From Polynucleobacter sp. MWH-S4W17 (GTDB taxonomy: Bacteria > Pseudomonadota > Gammaproteobacteria > Burkholderiales > Burkholderiaceae), in NCBI RefSeq assembly GCF_018687535.1, contig NZ_CP061295.1, positions 1,612,001-1,676,000 of the forward strand: a stretch of DNA of 64,000 nt, given 5' to 3'. Shown piece after piece: positions 24,853 to 34,044 of this stretch (the first letter of the stretch is position 1; the number at the start of each line of letters is the position of its first letter). The notes beneath the pieces are model-generated. The model saw only the letters and a list, made by a program, of their open reading frames with translations, had not been told where the DNA came from and searched no databases. A program made the position numbers and the translations under genes.

Positions 24853-25040
24853 CCCTCTGTTCTGGACCTGAGAGATTCGCAAATATTCAATATTTGCTTG
24901 CTCCTTCGGTGTTATTGGATGACGAATACCCAATATCTCTTCAGAGTTTAAAGATCATTTCGGTTCTTTTGCCTGAGAGTTTCCGGGGCGGTTGCTCCTT
25001 CGGCGTTGCTGTAAAAGCAATCTCTCCCGAGAATGATTTA
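24853..25040 (-). ncRNA. Tandem glycine riboswitch upstream of dadA
   Basis: Two aptamers follow each other on the minus strand. Aptamer I (about 25038-24953) has ATCATT/AATGAT as P1, GGGAGAG, the core CGCCGAAGGAGCAA and AAACTCTCAGGCAAAAG. Aptamer II (about 24946-24855) has CTCTG/CAGAG as P1, CACCGAAGGAGCAAGC and CTCTCAGGTCCAGAAC. These conserved blocks are diagnostic of glycine riboswitches. It begins about 29 bp after the amidohydrolase stop and ends about 50 bp before the dadA ATG, so it controls dadA within or alongside the operon. Glycine-binding tandems usually activate glycine breakdown genes. Confidence 0.9.
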
Positions 25041-25068
25041 AATACTTTTAATACTATACCTTCAAATA

Positions 25069-26238
25069 CTAAGTCTTCAAATATTGCTTCACCAGCTCAG
25101 ACCAAAATGTTGCGCCAATAGCAATATTTCCATCATTAAAGTCGTAGGCAGGGTTATGCACCATACAAGTTCCTGGTGTATCCCCATTGCCAATAAAAAG
25201 ATAGGAGCCAGGGATCTTCTCCAGCATAAATGCAAAATCTTCGCTACCAGATAATGCGGGGCCTTGCCTTGTAACTGCGGCTTCCCCAAAAAAGTCAACC
25301 GCAACATTTCTGGCAAATTCAGTTTCTGCAGATGAATTTACTAATACTGCATATCCCTTTTTCCAAATAATATTTGCGGTTAAACCAAAGCTTTCAGCCT
25401 GGGCATGAACGAGAGATTTTATTCGCGCCTCAATATCAATTCTTACTTGCGGATCTAAAGCGCGAATACTCAACTCTAATTTTGCATGAGCTGGGATAAC
25501 ATTATTGGCATGGCCCGCATTAAAGGCACCCACTGTAATTACGGCCGATTGCTGTGGATCAACATTTCGAGAAACAATGGTCTGTAGCGCCATGACTATG
25601 GAAGATGCTGCAACTATTGGATCCGATGCCTTATGTGGCATACCACCATGCCCACCTACGCCGTTAATCTCAATGGTTACATAATCGCTAGATGACATTG
25701 CTGGTCCATCTCGAAATATCAGATGACCTACCGGATAGCCTGGCATATTGTGTATAGCAAATATTGAATCACATGAAAAGCGTTCAAATAAACCATCTGC
25801 CATCATTCGCAATGCGCCACCGCCACCCTCTTCTGCCGGCTGGAATATTAAATTCACCGTTCCCGAAAAGTCTTTTTTAGCAGCCAACTCTTTTGCTGCT
25901 GCAAGTAACATGGCCGTGTGTCCATCATGGCCGCAGGCATGCATAACTCCATGATTGCAGCTCGACCACTCCGCTCCGGTTTGCTCATGGATTGGCAGGG
26001 CATCCATATCTGCACGCAAACCGATAGACATCTCGCCATTGCCATTTTTTAAAACGCCAACAACACCGGTACCGCCAATGCCTTCGTGCACCTCATAACC
26101 CCAAGACTTCAGTTTTTGTGCAACTAAAGTAGCGGTTCTATGTTCTTCGAAGGCCAGCTCTGGATGCTGATGAATATCTCTCCGCAGAGAAATAAACTCT
26201 TCAACCTCAATAGAAGCCAATTCATGTGCTTGGTTCAT
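25069..26238 (-). CDS. hipO: M20-family amidohydrolase, hippurate hydrolase-like
   Basis: The 389-residue protein belongs to the M20D peptidase/aminoacylase family that includes hippurate hydrolase and IAA-amino acid hydrolases: RRDIHQHPELAFEEHRT, GLRADMDALPIHEQTG, MHACGHDGHTAMLL (metal ligands), IFQPAEEGGGGALRM and GHGGMPHKASDP. It cleaves N-acyl or N-aroyl amino acids. The exact substrate cannot be read from sequence. A benzoate pathway on the same island and a glycine riboswitch directly downstream favour hippurate (benzoylglycine). It lies 12 bp downstream of a tctC-like gene. Confidence 0.75.
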   Translation of the reverse strand: MNQAHELASIEVEEFISLRRDIHQHPELAFEEHRTATLVAQKLKSWGYEVHEGIGGTGVVGVLKNGNGEMSIGLRADMDALPIHEQTGAEWSSCNHGVMHACGHDGHTAMLLAAAKELAAKKDFSGTVNLIFQPAEEGGGGALRMMADGLFERFSCDSIFAIHNMPGYPVGHLIFRDGPAMSSSDYVTIEINGVGGHGGMPHKASDPIVAASSIVMALQTIVSRNVDPQQSAVITVGAFNAGHANNVIPAHAKLELSIRALDPQVRIDIEARIKSLVHAQAESFGLTANIIWKKGYAVLVNSSAETEFARNVAVDFFGEAAVTRQGPALSGSEDFAFMLEKIPGSYLFIGNGDTPGTCMVHNPAYDFNDGNIAIGATFWSELVKQYLKT

Positions 26239-26250
26239 TAGATAAGTTGC

Positions 26251-27237
26251 TTATTGTGGCTGCAGATTAATAGATTTTGCGATAGCCCTAAATTGCGCTG
26301 TGCCGTCACCATAAACCTTATTTAACTCATTCAATGTTAATGGTTTGGCGATCAATAGACTGTTAGCGTCCAGACCAGACTTCACAGCTGGATCTTCGAG
26401 CACTTCACCCAAAGCTTTATTTAAAGTCTGGACGATTGGCTCAGGCGTATCTTTCTTAACAAAGTAACCTGTCCAGATTGAATACGTAAACCCTTTTAAT
26501 CCTTTGCTCTCGGTGATCGCCGGATAATCCTTAACGCTATCTAGACGTTTAGCATTGAGCATCGCAAGCAACTTAATTCTGCCTTGCTTAGCAAGTTCAT
26601 CATGAGACTTTCCGTAGGGCGCCAAGAAGAAATCAATCTGACCGCCAATTAAGTCTTGCAATGCTGGGCCAGCACCCTTGTAAGGGACATGGGTCATTGG
26701 GATCTTGGTCTCTTTTGAGAGCTGCTCACCTAACAAATGATAGAAAGAGCCGGGGCCAACACTTGCGTAAGATAAAGGCTTGCCTTCTTGAGCGGATTTT
26801 TTTGCATACGCTAAAAATGAATCCACATCTTTCACCGGCATATCACCTCTAACTAAGAATGCAATTTGTGCGGAACCAATCATCTGTACCAGGCGAAAGT
26901 CTTCACTCTTAAACTTAATTGCTGAATTTGCCAGCGGCCCCAAGATTAATTCATTAGGAGAACCCTGCATCACCAAATAACCGTCTGGTGGGCTATTGAG
27001 TACTTTCTGAGCAGCGATACCACCGCTTGCTCCGCCAATGTTTTCAACAATGACTGCTTCGCCTAATTTTTTAGAAAGCGCAGGGCTCACAATGCGTGCG
27101 ATGACATCGGATACACCGCCGGCCGGATAAGGCACAACCAAACTCACTGGTTTACTAGGGTAAGTTTGAGCCCCCGCCCCAGAGGCAATCGTCAAAGTAC
27201 ATAAAACTGAGGATAAAAACCTGGTCAATTTCATCAT
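26251..27237 (-). CDS. Bug/TctC-family periplasmic solute-binding protein
   Basis: The 328-residue protein has a signal peptide ending ASGAGA. The Bug family pattern follows: YPSKPVSLVVPYPAGGVSDVIARIVSPALSKKLGEAVIVENIGGASG, then PLSYASVGPGSFYHLLGEQL and MTHVPYKGAGPALQDLIGGQIDF. Bug proteins bind carboxylates for tripartite tricarboxylate transporters or act as sensors. No TctA/TctB genes are on the island, so it is an orphan. It leads the operon with the amidohydrolase and dadA and is divergent from the LysR gene. Confidence 0.85.
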   Translation of the reverse strand: MMKLTRFLSSVLCTLTIASGAGAQTYPSKPVSLVVPYPAGGVSDVIARIVSPALSKKLGEAVIVENIGGASGGIAAQKVLNSPPDGYLVMQGSPNELILGPLANSAIKFKSEDFRLVQMIGSAQIAFLVRGDMPVKDVDSFLAYAKKSAQEGKPLSYASVGPGSFYHLLGEQLSKETKIPMTHVPYKGAGPALQDLIGGQIDFFLAPYGKSHDELAKQGRIKLLAMLNAKRLDSVKDYPAITESKGLKGFTYSIWTGYFVKKDTPEPIVQTLNKALGEVLEDPAVKSGLDANSLLIAKPLTLNELNKVYGDGTAQFRAIAKSINLQPQ

Positions 27238-27285
27238 GAAGCCCTTCTTCTTTAATGTAGAGCCTATTCTAGGTACCCCAAATTG

Positions 27286-27331
27286 GAATGTCTAATGCAT
27301 TCTGATACGATTTAATATAACTTAATGTAAT
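27286..27331. promoter_or_regulatory. Shared LysR-region element, copy 1
   Basis: About 45 bp between the divergent tctC and LysR genes closely match 29651-29694 in front of the porin gene: ATGTCTAATGCATTCT, one base, AT, one base, CGATTTAA, then ATAA. The block contains the palindrome AATGCATT. It is a likely binding site of the adjacent LysR-type regulator. Confidence 0.6.
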
Positions 27332-27349
27332 GGCAAATTGGGAGGCAAT

Positions 27350-28261
27350 ATGACGCTGACACAACTAAGGCATATGAGTGAGCTAGCAAAAACAGGCTCA
27401 TTTATAAAATCATCTGAAAACCTCTTTGTAACGCAGCCCGCACTCAGCAGAAGCATCAAATCTCTTGAGGACGAACTTGGGGCAAAACTATTTGACCGCC
27501 AAGGTAGACAAACTACACTCACTGCATTCGGCGAAGAAATACTACGACGCTCACAAATATTGCTTGACCTAGCAAAAGATATAAAAGAAACCAATCGAAA
27601 TTTCAAAAATGGCTTGAGCGGCCAAATTAGAATTGGTATGGGGTCTGGGCCAGGCGCCTTACTGATGACTCGGCTACTAAAGCACATTGCCGTTCACTAC
27701 CCCCATCTTCATATCGAAATTGCCAGAGGCAAAACAGGCATGCTGATTGAATCATTAAGAGCAAGAAAATTAGATGCGCTAATTATCAATGCTCGATCCA
27801 TGAAGCCATCTCAAGATTTAAAGATGGAAATTATTCATGAGACGCCAGGTGCATTTATGGTTCGCAAAGGCCATCCACTAAGGAAGATGAAGAAGATCGC
27901 CATGGATGATCTTAGGAAGTATCCGATTGCATCTACTGCTTTAAGTGAAGCAACAGAAAAAACTATTATTGACCGGTATGGCAAGGATGCAAACCTTGAG
28001 AACCTTGTAAACATCAAGTGCAGCGAGATATCTAGCTTAGTTGAAGTGGCAGAGCAAAGCAATACAGTACTACTAGCCATTCGAAATTCAGCACTAGATC
28101 TGGAAGAGATTATCCTTACGCCACCATTAAATGCCACTGCTCGATTTGGATTTGTCACCATTGAGAACAGAACTGAGTCACCCCTCATGCGTCACGTAAG
28201 AGACTTTATTGAAAAGGACTTAAGCGAACGACCAAATCAGATGACAATTCAAAAAGAATAA
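27350..28261 (+). CDS. LysR-type transcriptional regulator
   Basis: From the ATG at 27350, preceded by GGGAGG, the product has 303 residues. The N-terminal LysR HTH reads LTQLRHMSELAKTGSFIKSSENLFVTQPALSRSIKSLEDELGAKLFDRQGR, and an effector-binding domain follows (GQIRIGMGSGPGALLMTRLLKHI). It is divergent from the tctC-hipO-dadA operon and convergent with the porin gene. A 45-bp element is repeated before tctC and before the porin gene, so these are its probable targets. The inducer is unknown. Confidence 0.85.
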   Translation: MTLTQLRHMSELAKTGSFIKSSENLFVTQPALSRSIKSLEDELGAKLFDRQGRQTTLTAFGEEILRRSQILLDLAKDIKETNRNFKNGLSGQIRIGMGSGPGALLMTRLLKHIAVHYPHLHIEIARGKTGMLIESLRARKLDALIINARSMKPSQDLKMEIIHETPGAFMVRKGHPLRKMKKIAMDDLRKYPIASTALSEATEKTIIDRYGKDANLENLVNIKCSEISSLVEVAEQSNTVLLAIRNSALDLEEIILTPPLNATARFGFVTIENRTESPLMRHVRDFIEKDLSERPNQMTIQKE

Positions 28262-28265
28262 AAAA

Positions 28266-28285
28266 ACCCGCCTCTAGAGGCGGGT
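28266..28285. terminator. Bidirectional terminator between the LysR and porin genes
   Basis: ACCCGCCTCT and AGAGGCGGGT form a perfect 20-bp palindrome with A-run before and T-rich sequence after it, between two convergent genes. A hairpin loop would open the central bases. Confidence 0.75.
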
Positions 28286-28312
28286 CAAACTTTTAATAAT
28301 GGAGATTTAAGT

Positions 28313-29554
28313 TTAAAAGGTGTGGCGCATACCAATTGCATAATTATTAATACTGGCACTTGCTGTTACTCCAGACGCTGTTGTTGCATTTGATACTACT
28401 GTCTGTCCATACATAGCATAAAGATTGGTACGCTTACTAAACCAATAGTTTGAACCAACCTGCCAGCCATTGAAATTTGCTGTTGGTGAGTTCAAGCCCA
28501 TAGCCGTGTAACGACCTAGCCCTGCAGAACCCCATGCTTCAATATTTGAAGTGACATATCCACGAACACCAAGTTGCTCAGCGGAGCGGCCGAGATAATA
28601 GTTAGGGGTAATAGTTGATGTTGCTTTACGCGTCAAATATTGGGCATAGGTCTTTACAATCCCAAAATCATAGGTTGCACCAGCATAAAACTGGTTATCC
28701 TGCACATTTAAGGCGTTACCGCCAGGAAGCGCAGATGCCGTAGTTCCACCATTTGCTTGGGCATTTGTCCACTCATGAGAATTTGTAGTAGAAGGAGTTA
28801 ATAGAGAATCTGCTGTTGTAAATTGCTTTAACGCTTGATAAGCGGCTGCAATATAAAACTTATTGTAGGTGTAATCTAAACCAAGACCCCAGCCACTAGC
28901 ATTGGTATTTCCGCCAGAAATCGTGCTGCCTGTTTGGCTTTGAGACTCATTCTTATTGTTCAAAGTGTAAATACCGCTTGCTGTAACCCCAGCAAACGAA
29001 GCCGTCTTAAATGAGAGAGTGTTGGCAGTACGGGCTGTAAATCCAATATATGTTTGACCAGCACTGACACTAGCAATGCCTTTGGTGCTTGCGTATATCA
29101 CGTTACCCGCTAGGTTATTAAAAGCACCTGGATCAGTAGCAAGACCTGCATTAAAAATAGGAGTGTATTGCAGCCCAACCGCCGCTTGACCTAAATCATT
29201 CTTCTTCAAGCCAACAAAAGCCTGCCGATTAAAAAGTCCGTTATTAGAATTACCAGAAAGTGTTTGATCTTGTGGCTCTAATTGAAACTCGGTTGTAAAA
29301 AATGCTGTCATACCGCCACCCAAGTCCTCAAATCCTTTAAGACCAATACGACTTGAACTCTCTGCATTGCTACCAAATTGATTAACAGTAGTCTTTGTTT
29401 GACCGCCGTTAGTTGTAATGGCTGAAGAACTAATCCTAGAATTCCCGCCAACATATCCAGCATCAATAATTCCGTAAACAATAACGCTTGATTGCGCCTG
29501 TGCTGCACCTGCGCATGCAGCCACTAAGCCAACCGCTGTCATAACTTTTTTCAT
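28313..29554 (-). CDS. Gram-negative general porin (Burkholderiales type)
   Basis: The 413-residue outer-membrane protein starts with a signal peptide (residues 1-20, ending AGAAQA), followed by SSVIVYGIIDAGYVGG and SRIGLKGFEDLGGGMTAFFTTEFQLEPQD, typical of trimeric 16-strand porins of Neisseria/Burkholderia type. It ends with GMRHTF, the terminal Phe needed for outer-membrane insertion. Its place between the LysR gene and the benzoate operon, and the shared upstream element, suggest uptake of the island's aromatic substrate across the outer membrane. Confidence 0.9.
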   Translation of the reverse strand: MKKVMTAVGLVAACAGAAQAQSSVIVYGIIDAGYVGGNSRISSSAITTNGGQTKTTVNQFGSNAESSSRIGLKGFEDLGGGMTAFFTTEFQLEPQDQTLSGNSNNGLFNRQAFVGLKKNDLGQAAVGLQYTPIFNAGLATDPGAFNNLAGNVIYASTKGIASVSAGQTYIGFTARTANTLSFKTASFAGVTASGIYTLNNKNESQSQTGSTISGGNTNASGWGLGLDYTYNKFYIAAAYQALKQFTTADSLLTPSTTNSHEWTNAQANGGTTASALPGGNALNVQDNQFYAGATYDFGIVKTYAQYLTRKATSTITPNYYLGRSAEQLGVRGYVTSNIEAWGSAGLGRYTAMGLNSPTANFNGWQVGSNYWFSKRTNLYAMYGQTVVSNATTASGVTASASINNYAIGMRHTF

Positions 29555-29650
29555 TCTTAACTCCCTTTTCCCTTATGTAAGGTTCAATTTATTTTGTTCA
29601 CCCGAATGTAATTACTGCAGTCGGACTCAGTCTATGTAAACTACTTAATG

Positions 29651-29694
29651 ATGTCTAATGCATTCTTATGCGATTTAACATAATTAAAAGTAAT
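29651..29694. promoter_or_regulatory. Shared LysR-region element, copy 2 (upstream of the porin gene)
   Basis: This block repeats the element at 27286-27331 in the same orientation with few substitutions. It lies about 100 bp upstream of the porin start at 29554, in the 180-bp gap between the porin gene and the second tctC-like gene. Confidence 0.6.
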
Positions 29695-29734
29695 GGTTTT
29701 AAATAACGCCATCCCAAGCATGAAATTCCAACCT

Positions 29735-30721
29735 TTAATCAGATTTAATATTGTTGGTAGTGATCACCTTGCCCCAGCGATCAATTTCTTTATTGAGATA
29801 AATTGCGAGCTCTTCTGGACTAGAGCCTATTGGCTCAGCACCAATGGCCTCAAACTTTTCCCTAATTTCTGGACTAGCCATACTAGAAAGTAAGGCGGCA
29901 TTGAGTTTTTTGACGGTGGCCTTTGGGGTCTTGGCGGGCACAAAAACAGCAAACCATGGTGTGACGTCATACCCAGGCAACCCAGACTCGGCAATAGTAG
30001 GAATGCCCGGCAAAGATTTAGAGCGCTTAGTTGTTGTAAGGCCTATAGCTCGCAGTTTCCCTGATGCAATATGGGGCTTAGCTGATGTGATGCTATCAAA
30101 CATGTAATTAACCTGCCCACCCAGTAGATCTGTTAGTGCGGGTCCGCTTCCTTTATAGGGAATGTGTTGCATATCAATTTTGGCCATTGAGGTAAATACC
30201 TCTCCCGCCAAATGAATCGACGTACCATTACCCGCAGAAGCATAGGTGAGCTTTCCTGGTTGAGCTTTTGCATTGGCAATAACATCAGTTACCGTTTTTA
30301 CGTTTGGCTGAGTAGCATTGGCAACCAATACATTAGGCACAATAGCAACCAAACTAACGGGTGAAAAATCTTTTACGGGGTCATAGGGTAGCTTTGGATA
30401 GAGATATTTATTAGTCGCCATACCAATTGATGTAATCAACATGGTGTATCCATCAGCATCAGAGCGTGCCACAAGCTCTGATCCAATATTTCCTCCTGCG
30501 CCAGGCTTGTTTTCCACAATAATCGCCTGACCCAATGTCTTTGAAGACCTATCAGCTAAGGCGCGCGCGATGACATCCATCGCACCGCCAGGAGGAAATG
30601 GCACAATCCAACGAATTGACTTTGCAGGCCACTCTTGAGCGAATGCAGGCTCGCAATGAATCAATACTGCACCCAAGCCAATTATGAAGAATGCAAAAAG
30701 GCGCATCACTTTATTTCGCAT
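29735..30721 (-). CDS. Second Bug/TctC-family solute-binding protein
   Basis: I place the start at the ATG at 30721 (ATG at 30706 is also possible). The signal peptide MRLFAFFIIGLGAVLIHCEP ends at AFA. The mature part reads EWPAKSIRWIVPFPPGGAMDVIARALADRSSKTLGQAIIVENKPGAGGN, with MQHIPYKGSGPALTDLLGGQVNYMF later, as in Bug proteins. It is the last gene of the long benzoate operon and overlaps the transporter gene end. Like the first one it has no TctA/TctB partner nearby. Confidence 0.85.
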   Translation of the reverse strand: MRNKVMRLFAFFIIGLGAVLIHCEPAFAQEWPAKSIRWIVPFPPGGAMDVIARALADRSSKTLGQAIIVENKPGAGGNIGSELVARSDADGYTMLITSIGMATNKYLYPKLPYDPVKDFSPVSLVAIVPNVLVANATQPNVKTVTDVIANAKAQPGKLTYASAGNGTSIHLAGEVFTSMAKIDMQHIPYKGSGPALTDLLGGQVNYMFDSITSAKPHIASGKLRAIGLTTTKRSKSLPGIPTIAESGLPGYDVTPWFAVFVPAKTPKATVKKLNAALLSSMASPEIREKFEAIGAEPIGSSPEELAIYLNKEIDRWGKVITTNNIKSD

Positions 30722-32021
30722 CATGACCAGATCTACCAGCCAAGGAAATAGCCACACATGCAATTGCACCAGGAATTGCAAATGCATAGAAGTTAAATTC
30801 CAGTGGCAGGCCTAAGCTTAACAAAGTACCCCCTAGCACTGGGCCCAAGATTGCGCCGACACGACCGACACCAGAAGCCCAACCAATGCCAGTGGAACGT
30901 ATTTTTAGTGGGTAATATTGAGCGACATAGGCATATAGCAAGATTTGAGAACCAATTGTCGTTGCACCTGCAATAGCAACCAATAAGTTCAGCACTAAAA
31001 ATGGACTCTTAACACCTAAGAGACTGATTGAAGCTGCCGCACAAATGAAGAAAATGGTAAGCACCTTACGTGGGTGGAACTTATCAGCCAACCAACCACC
31101 ACCAACCGCTCCAAAGATAGCGCCAATATTTAGAACCATCAAGAACATTAGGCTTGAACCCATTTCATACCCAGCTTTGTTCATGAGCTTTGGTAACCAA
31201 GATCCTAATGCGTACACCATCAAGAGGCACATAAAGAATGAAGTCCAGAACATTAAAGTACTAAAAAAGCGACCATCCTTAAATAGTGATACCAAAGGCA
31301 CAGAACTAGAGGCATTCCCAAGCGGATATACATACTCACTTGAGCTTACAGATGCATATTCAGGGGCAATTTTCTTTAAAACTTTGGCCGCATCTGCATT
31401 GCGATTAGATTTAATGAGAAATCCTGGAGACTCTGGCAAGAAATAAAGAATGATCGGTAGCAGTAGCAACGGAATGATGGCGACGAAGAAAACTGATGAC
31501 CAGCCATAAATTGGAATCAAAAAGATTCCGACGCCAGCGGATAACATTCCCCCTACTGAGTAGCCGCTAAACATAATAGTGACCAAGAGACTGCGAATTT
31601 TCTTGGGTGAGTATTCAGTCATCAAGGCAACAACATTTGGCATCACCCCGCCAATACCCAGGCCCGCTATAAATCGGCAGATGCCAAATTGGGTGAGGCT
31701 CTCTGCAAACCCGTTGATAAATGTAAAGAAGCTAAACAATGTAACGCACATTGCAATGGTTTTCTTTCTGCCAATCTTGTCTGATAGGGGGCCAAAGAAC
31801 ATGGCACCAAACATCATGCCAAATAGTGCATAACTTCCTAAAGTACCGGCCTGCATTGGTGAAAGCTGCCACTCAGTCATCAATTTTGGAAGTACTACAC
31901 CATAGATAACCAGGTCGTAACCATCAAAAATAATGACCAGACCACACCAAAACAGGAGGCCCCAGTGGAACTTACTAAACTTCGCCTCGTCTATTAACTT
32001 ATGTACATCAATTTGACTCAT
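30711..32021 (-). CDS. benK: AAHS-family aromatic acid MFS transporter (BenK-like)
   Basis: The 436-residue protein has 12 membrane helices and the aromatic acid:H+ symporter signatures: LVIIFDGYDLVIYGVVLPKLMTEWQLSP in helix 1, GPLSDKIGRKKT in loop 2-3, and RFIAGLGIGGVMPNVVALMTEYSPKKIRS. These transporters import benzoate, 4-hydroxybenzoate or related acids. It starts 2 bp after pcaD ends. The gene adds a second aromatic acid importer next to benE. Hippurate could also be its substrate. Confidence 0.8.
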   Translation of the reverse strand: MSQIDVHKLIDEAKFSKFHWGLLFWCGLVIIFDGYDLVIYGVVLPKLMTEWQLSPMQAGTLGSYALFGMMFGAMFFGPLSDKIGRKKTIAMCVTLFSFFTFINGFAESLTQFGICRFIAGLGIGGVMPNVVALMTEYSPKKIRSLLVTIMFSGYSVGGMLSAGVGIFLIPIYGWSSVFFVAIIPLLLLPIILYFLPESPGFLIKSNRNADAAKVLKKIAPEYASVSSSEYVYPLGNASSSVPLVSLFKDGRFFSTLMFWTSFFMCLLMVYALGSWLPKLMNKAGYEMGSSLMFLMVLNIGAIFGAVGGGWLADKFHPRKVLTIFFICAAASISLLGVKSPFLVLNLLVAIAGATTIGSQILLYAYVAQYYPLKIRSTGIGWASGVGRVGAILGPVLGGTLLSLGLPLEFNFYAFAIPGAIACVAISLAGRSGHDAK

Positions 32022-32023
32022 GA

Positions 32024-32827
32024 TTACGTCTCCAATTCTTGTTTTACTTGGCTTGCAAAAAAATGCTTTATTGCCTGATTAAATTCAACTTCTGCTTCAA
32101 TGTTTGAAATATGTGATGCTGGTATTGCTAAGATTGTGGAGCCCTTAATTTGTGCTTGGATATGTTGAGCATCATCAAGAGTGGTAACTGGATCTTTATC
32201 CCCGCCAATAATCAATGTAGGAATCCCAATTTTTGAAATACTCCCTCTCAGATCCTCGCTAGCCAGGGCATCGCAACAACTTGCATAGCCTTCAGGGTTC
32301 ATATTTTTTAAGTTAATCAGTAATTCGTTAACTGCTTTAGGGCTTGAACCATAAAACTCTGGTGTAAACCATCTTGAAGGAGCGGATTCTGCAATAGTAT
32401 TGAGTCCTTCTTTTCTAACGAGCGCTGCACGCTCTTTCCATGCCTGTTCCGTACCAATCTTTGGCGCAGTATTAGCAATCACCAAGGCTTCAATTCTTTC
32501 TGGCGCATTAACTGCTAGCCATTGACCAATAAGCCCGCCCATCGAAATTCCACAGAAGAAAGCCTTATCAATACTGAGGTAATCAAGAAGACCTAAAACA
32601 TCATTTGCTAGCTGTGCAATGGTGTACGGACCCTTTGGAGAATGAGTTAATCCATGACCTCTAGTGTCGTATCTGATTAAGTAGAAATCTCTTCTTAATA
32701 TTTCAAGCTGACCATCCCACATGGAATGATCTGTTCCAAGGGAATTAGAAAAAATAATCGCTGGTTTGTGAGGGTCTCCATCTGTAAGATAAAAAACGTC
32801 AATACCGTTAATGTGCGCAATACTCAT
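32024..32827 (-). CDS. pcaD: 3-oxoadipate enol-lactonase
   Basis: The 267-residue alpha/beta hydrolase has the PcaD opening (INGIDVFYLTDGDPHKPAIIFSNSLGTDHSMWDGQ), RYDTRGHGLT, nucleophile elbow GISMGG, the acidic residue in IIGGDKDPVT and the catalytic His in PASHISNIE. It hydrolyses the enol-lactone made by CatC to 3-oxoadipate. It lies between pcaF and the transporter, 8 bp after pcaF. Confidence 0.9.
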   Translation of the reverse strand: MSIAHINGIDVFYLTDGDPHKPAIIFSNSLGTDHSMWDGQLEILRRDFYLIRYDTRGHGLTHSPKGPYTIAQLANDVLGLLDYLSIDKAFFCGISMGGLIGQWLAVNAPERIEALVIANTAPKIGTEQAWKERAALVRKEGLNTIAESAPSRWFTPEFYGSSPKAVNELLINLKNMNPEGYASCCDALASEDLRGSISKIGIPTLIIGGDKDPVTTLDDAQHIQAQIKGSTILAIPASHISNIEAEVEFNQAIKHFFASQVKQELET

Positions 32828-32835
32828 TACTACTC

Positions 32836-34044
32836 CTAAACTCGTTCAATAATCATGGCTATACCCTGCCCAACGCCAATACACATAGTGCACAGTGCAT
32901 ACCTGCCTTTGGTACGTATGAGTTGGTACATTGCCGTTGTGACCAGTCTTGCGCCTGATGCGCCCAAGGGATGCCCCAGAGAAATAGCGCCACCATTTGG
33001 ATTAACGTGCGCCGTATTGTCTGGAAGACCAAGATCACGAGTGACCGCCAAGGCTTGAGAAGCAAAGGCCTCATTTAACTCAATCACATCCATTTGGCTT
33101 AGCTTTAAACCCGACTTCTCTAATACTTTCTTGACTGCGGGTGATGGACCAAATCCCATAATTCGTGGAGCAACACCTGCTGCAGCAACTGCAACTACAC
33201 GCGCTTTTGGAGCTAGAGAATGCTGCTTAATACCCACATCTGATGCCATGAGCAAAGCGCAAGCGCCATCATTAACGCCTGAAGCGTTTCCGGCCGTAAC
33301 AGTACCGCCCTGCTTCACAATACTTTTCAAAGAGGCTAGCGTTTCTAATGTTGTTAAACGTGGATGCTCATCTTTTGCAAATACAACGGGGTCACCCTTT
33401 TTCTGAGGGATATTGACGGGGATGATTTCATCATCAAAAATTCCCGCTTCTTGCGCTTTAGCGGTACGTTGCTGACTGGTGAACGCAAACAGATCTTGAT
33501 CAGCACGGGAAATCCTAAAATCTTCAGCTACATTTTCAGCCGTCTCTGGCATTGAATCCACGCCATGATGTGCTTTCATGAGCGGGTTAATAAAGCGCCA
33601 ACCAATGGTTGTATCTTCAATCCTTGCAGTACGCGAGTATGCGGAATCAGCCTTACCCATCACGAATGGAGCACGCGACATACTTTCTACGCCACCAGCG
33701 ATCATCAAGTGATTGCCGCCCCCTTTAATAGCATTTGCAGCAATACCAATTGCATCAAGGCTAGATCCACATAACCTATTAACGGTAGAACCAGGAACTT
33801 CGACAGGCAGACGAGCTAACAATGCAGCCATTCTTGCGACGTTGCGGTTATCTTCACCAGCTTGGTTCGCACAACCCAGAATGACATCGTCTAGCGCAGA
33901 CCAATCCACAATATTGCGCATCATCAATGCTTGAATTGGGAGGGCAGCTAGATCATCTGCCCTTAAAGTAGCCAGTGAGCCACCATATCTACCAAAAGGG
34001 GTTCTGATAGCGTCACAAATATATGCGTTTACAGTATTTTTCAT
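32836..34044 (-). CDS. pcaF: 3-oxoadipyl-CoA thiolase
   Basis: The 402-residue thiolase has the acylated Cys in [13 protein letters not shown] (about residue 90), [21 protein letters not shown] and the second active Cys in [10 protein letters not shown]. The N-terminus [19 protein letters not shown] is typical of PcaF. It splits 3-oxoadipyl-CoA to succinyl-CoA and acetyl-CoA, the last step of the pathway. It overlaps pcaJ by one base. Confidence 0.9.
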   Translation of the reverse strand: MKNTVNAYICDAIRTPFGRYGGSLATLRADDLAALPIQALMMRNIVDWSALDDVILGCANQAGEDNRNVARMAALLARLPVEVPGSTVNRLCGSSLDAIGIAANAIKGGGNHLMIAGGVESMSRAPFVMGKADSAYSRTARIEDTTIGWRFINPLMKAHHGVDSMPETAENVAEDFRISRADQDLFAFTSQQRTAKAQEAGIFDDEIIPVNIPQKKGDPVVFAKDEHPRLTTLETLASLKSIVKQGGTVTAGNASGVNDGACALLMASDVGIKQHSLAPKARVVAVAAAGVAPRIMGFGPSPAVKKVLEKSGLKLSQMDVIELNEAFASQALAVTRDLGLPDNTAHVNPNGGAISLGHPLGASGARLVTTAMYQLIRTKGRYALCTMCIGVGQGIAMIIERV

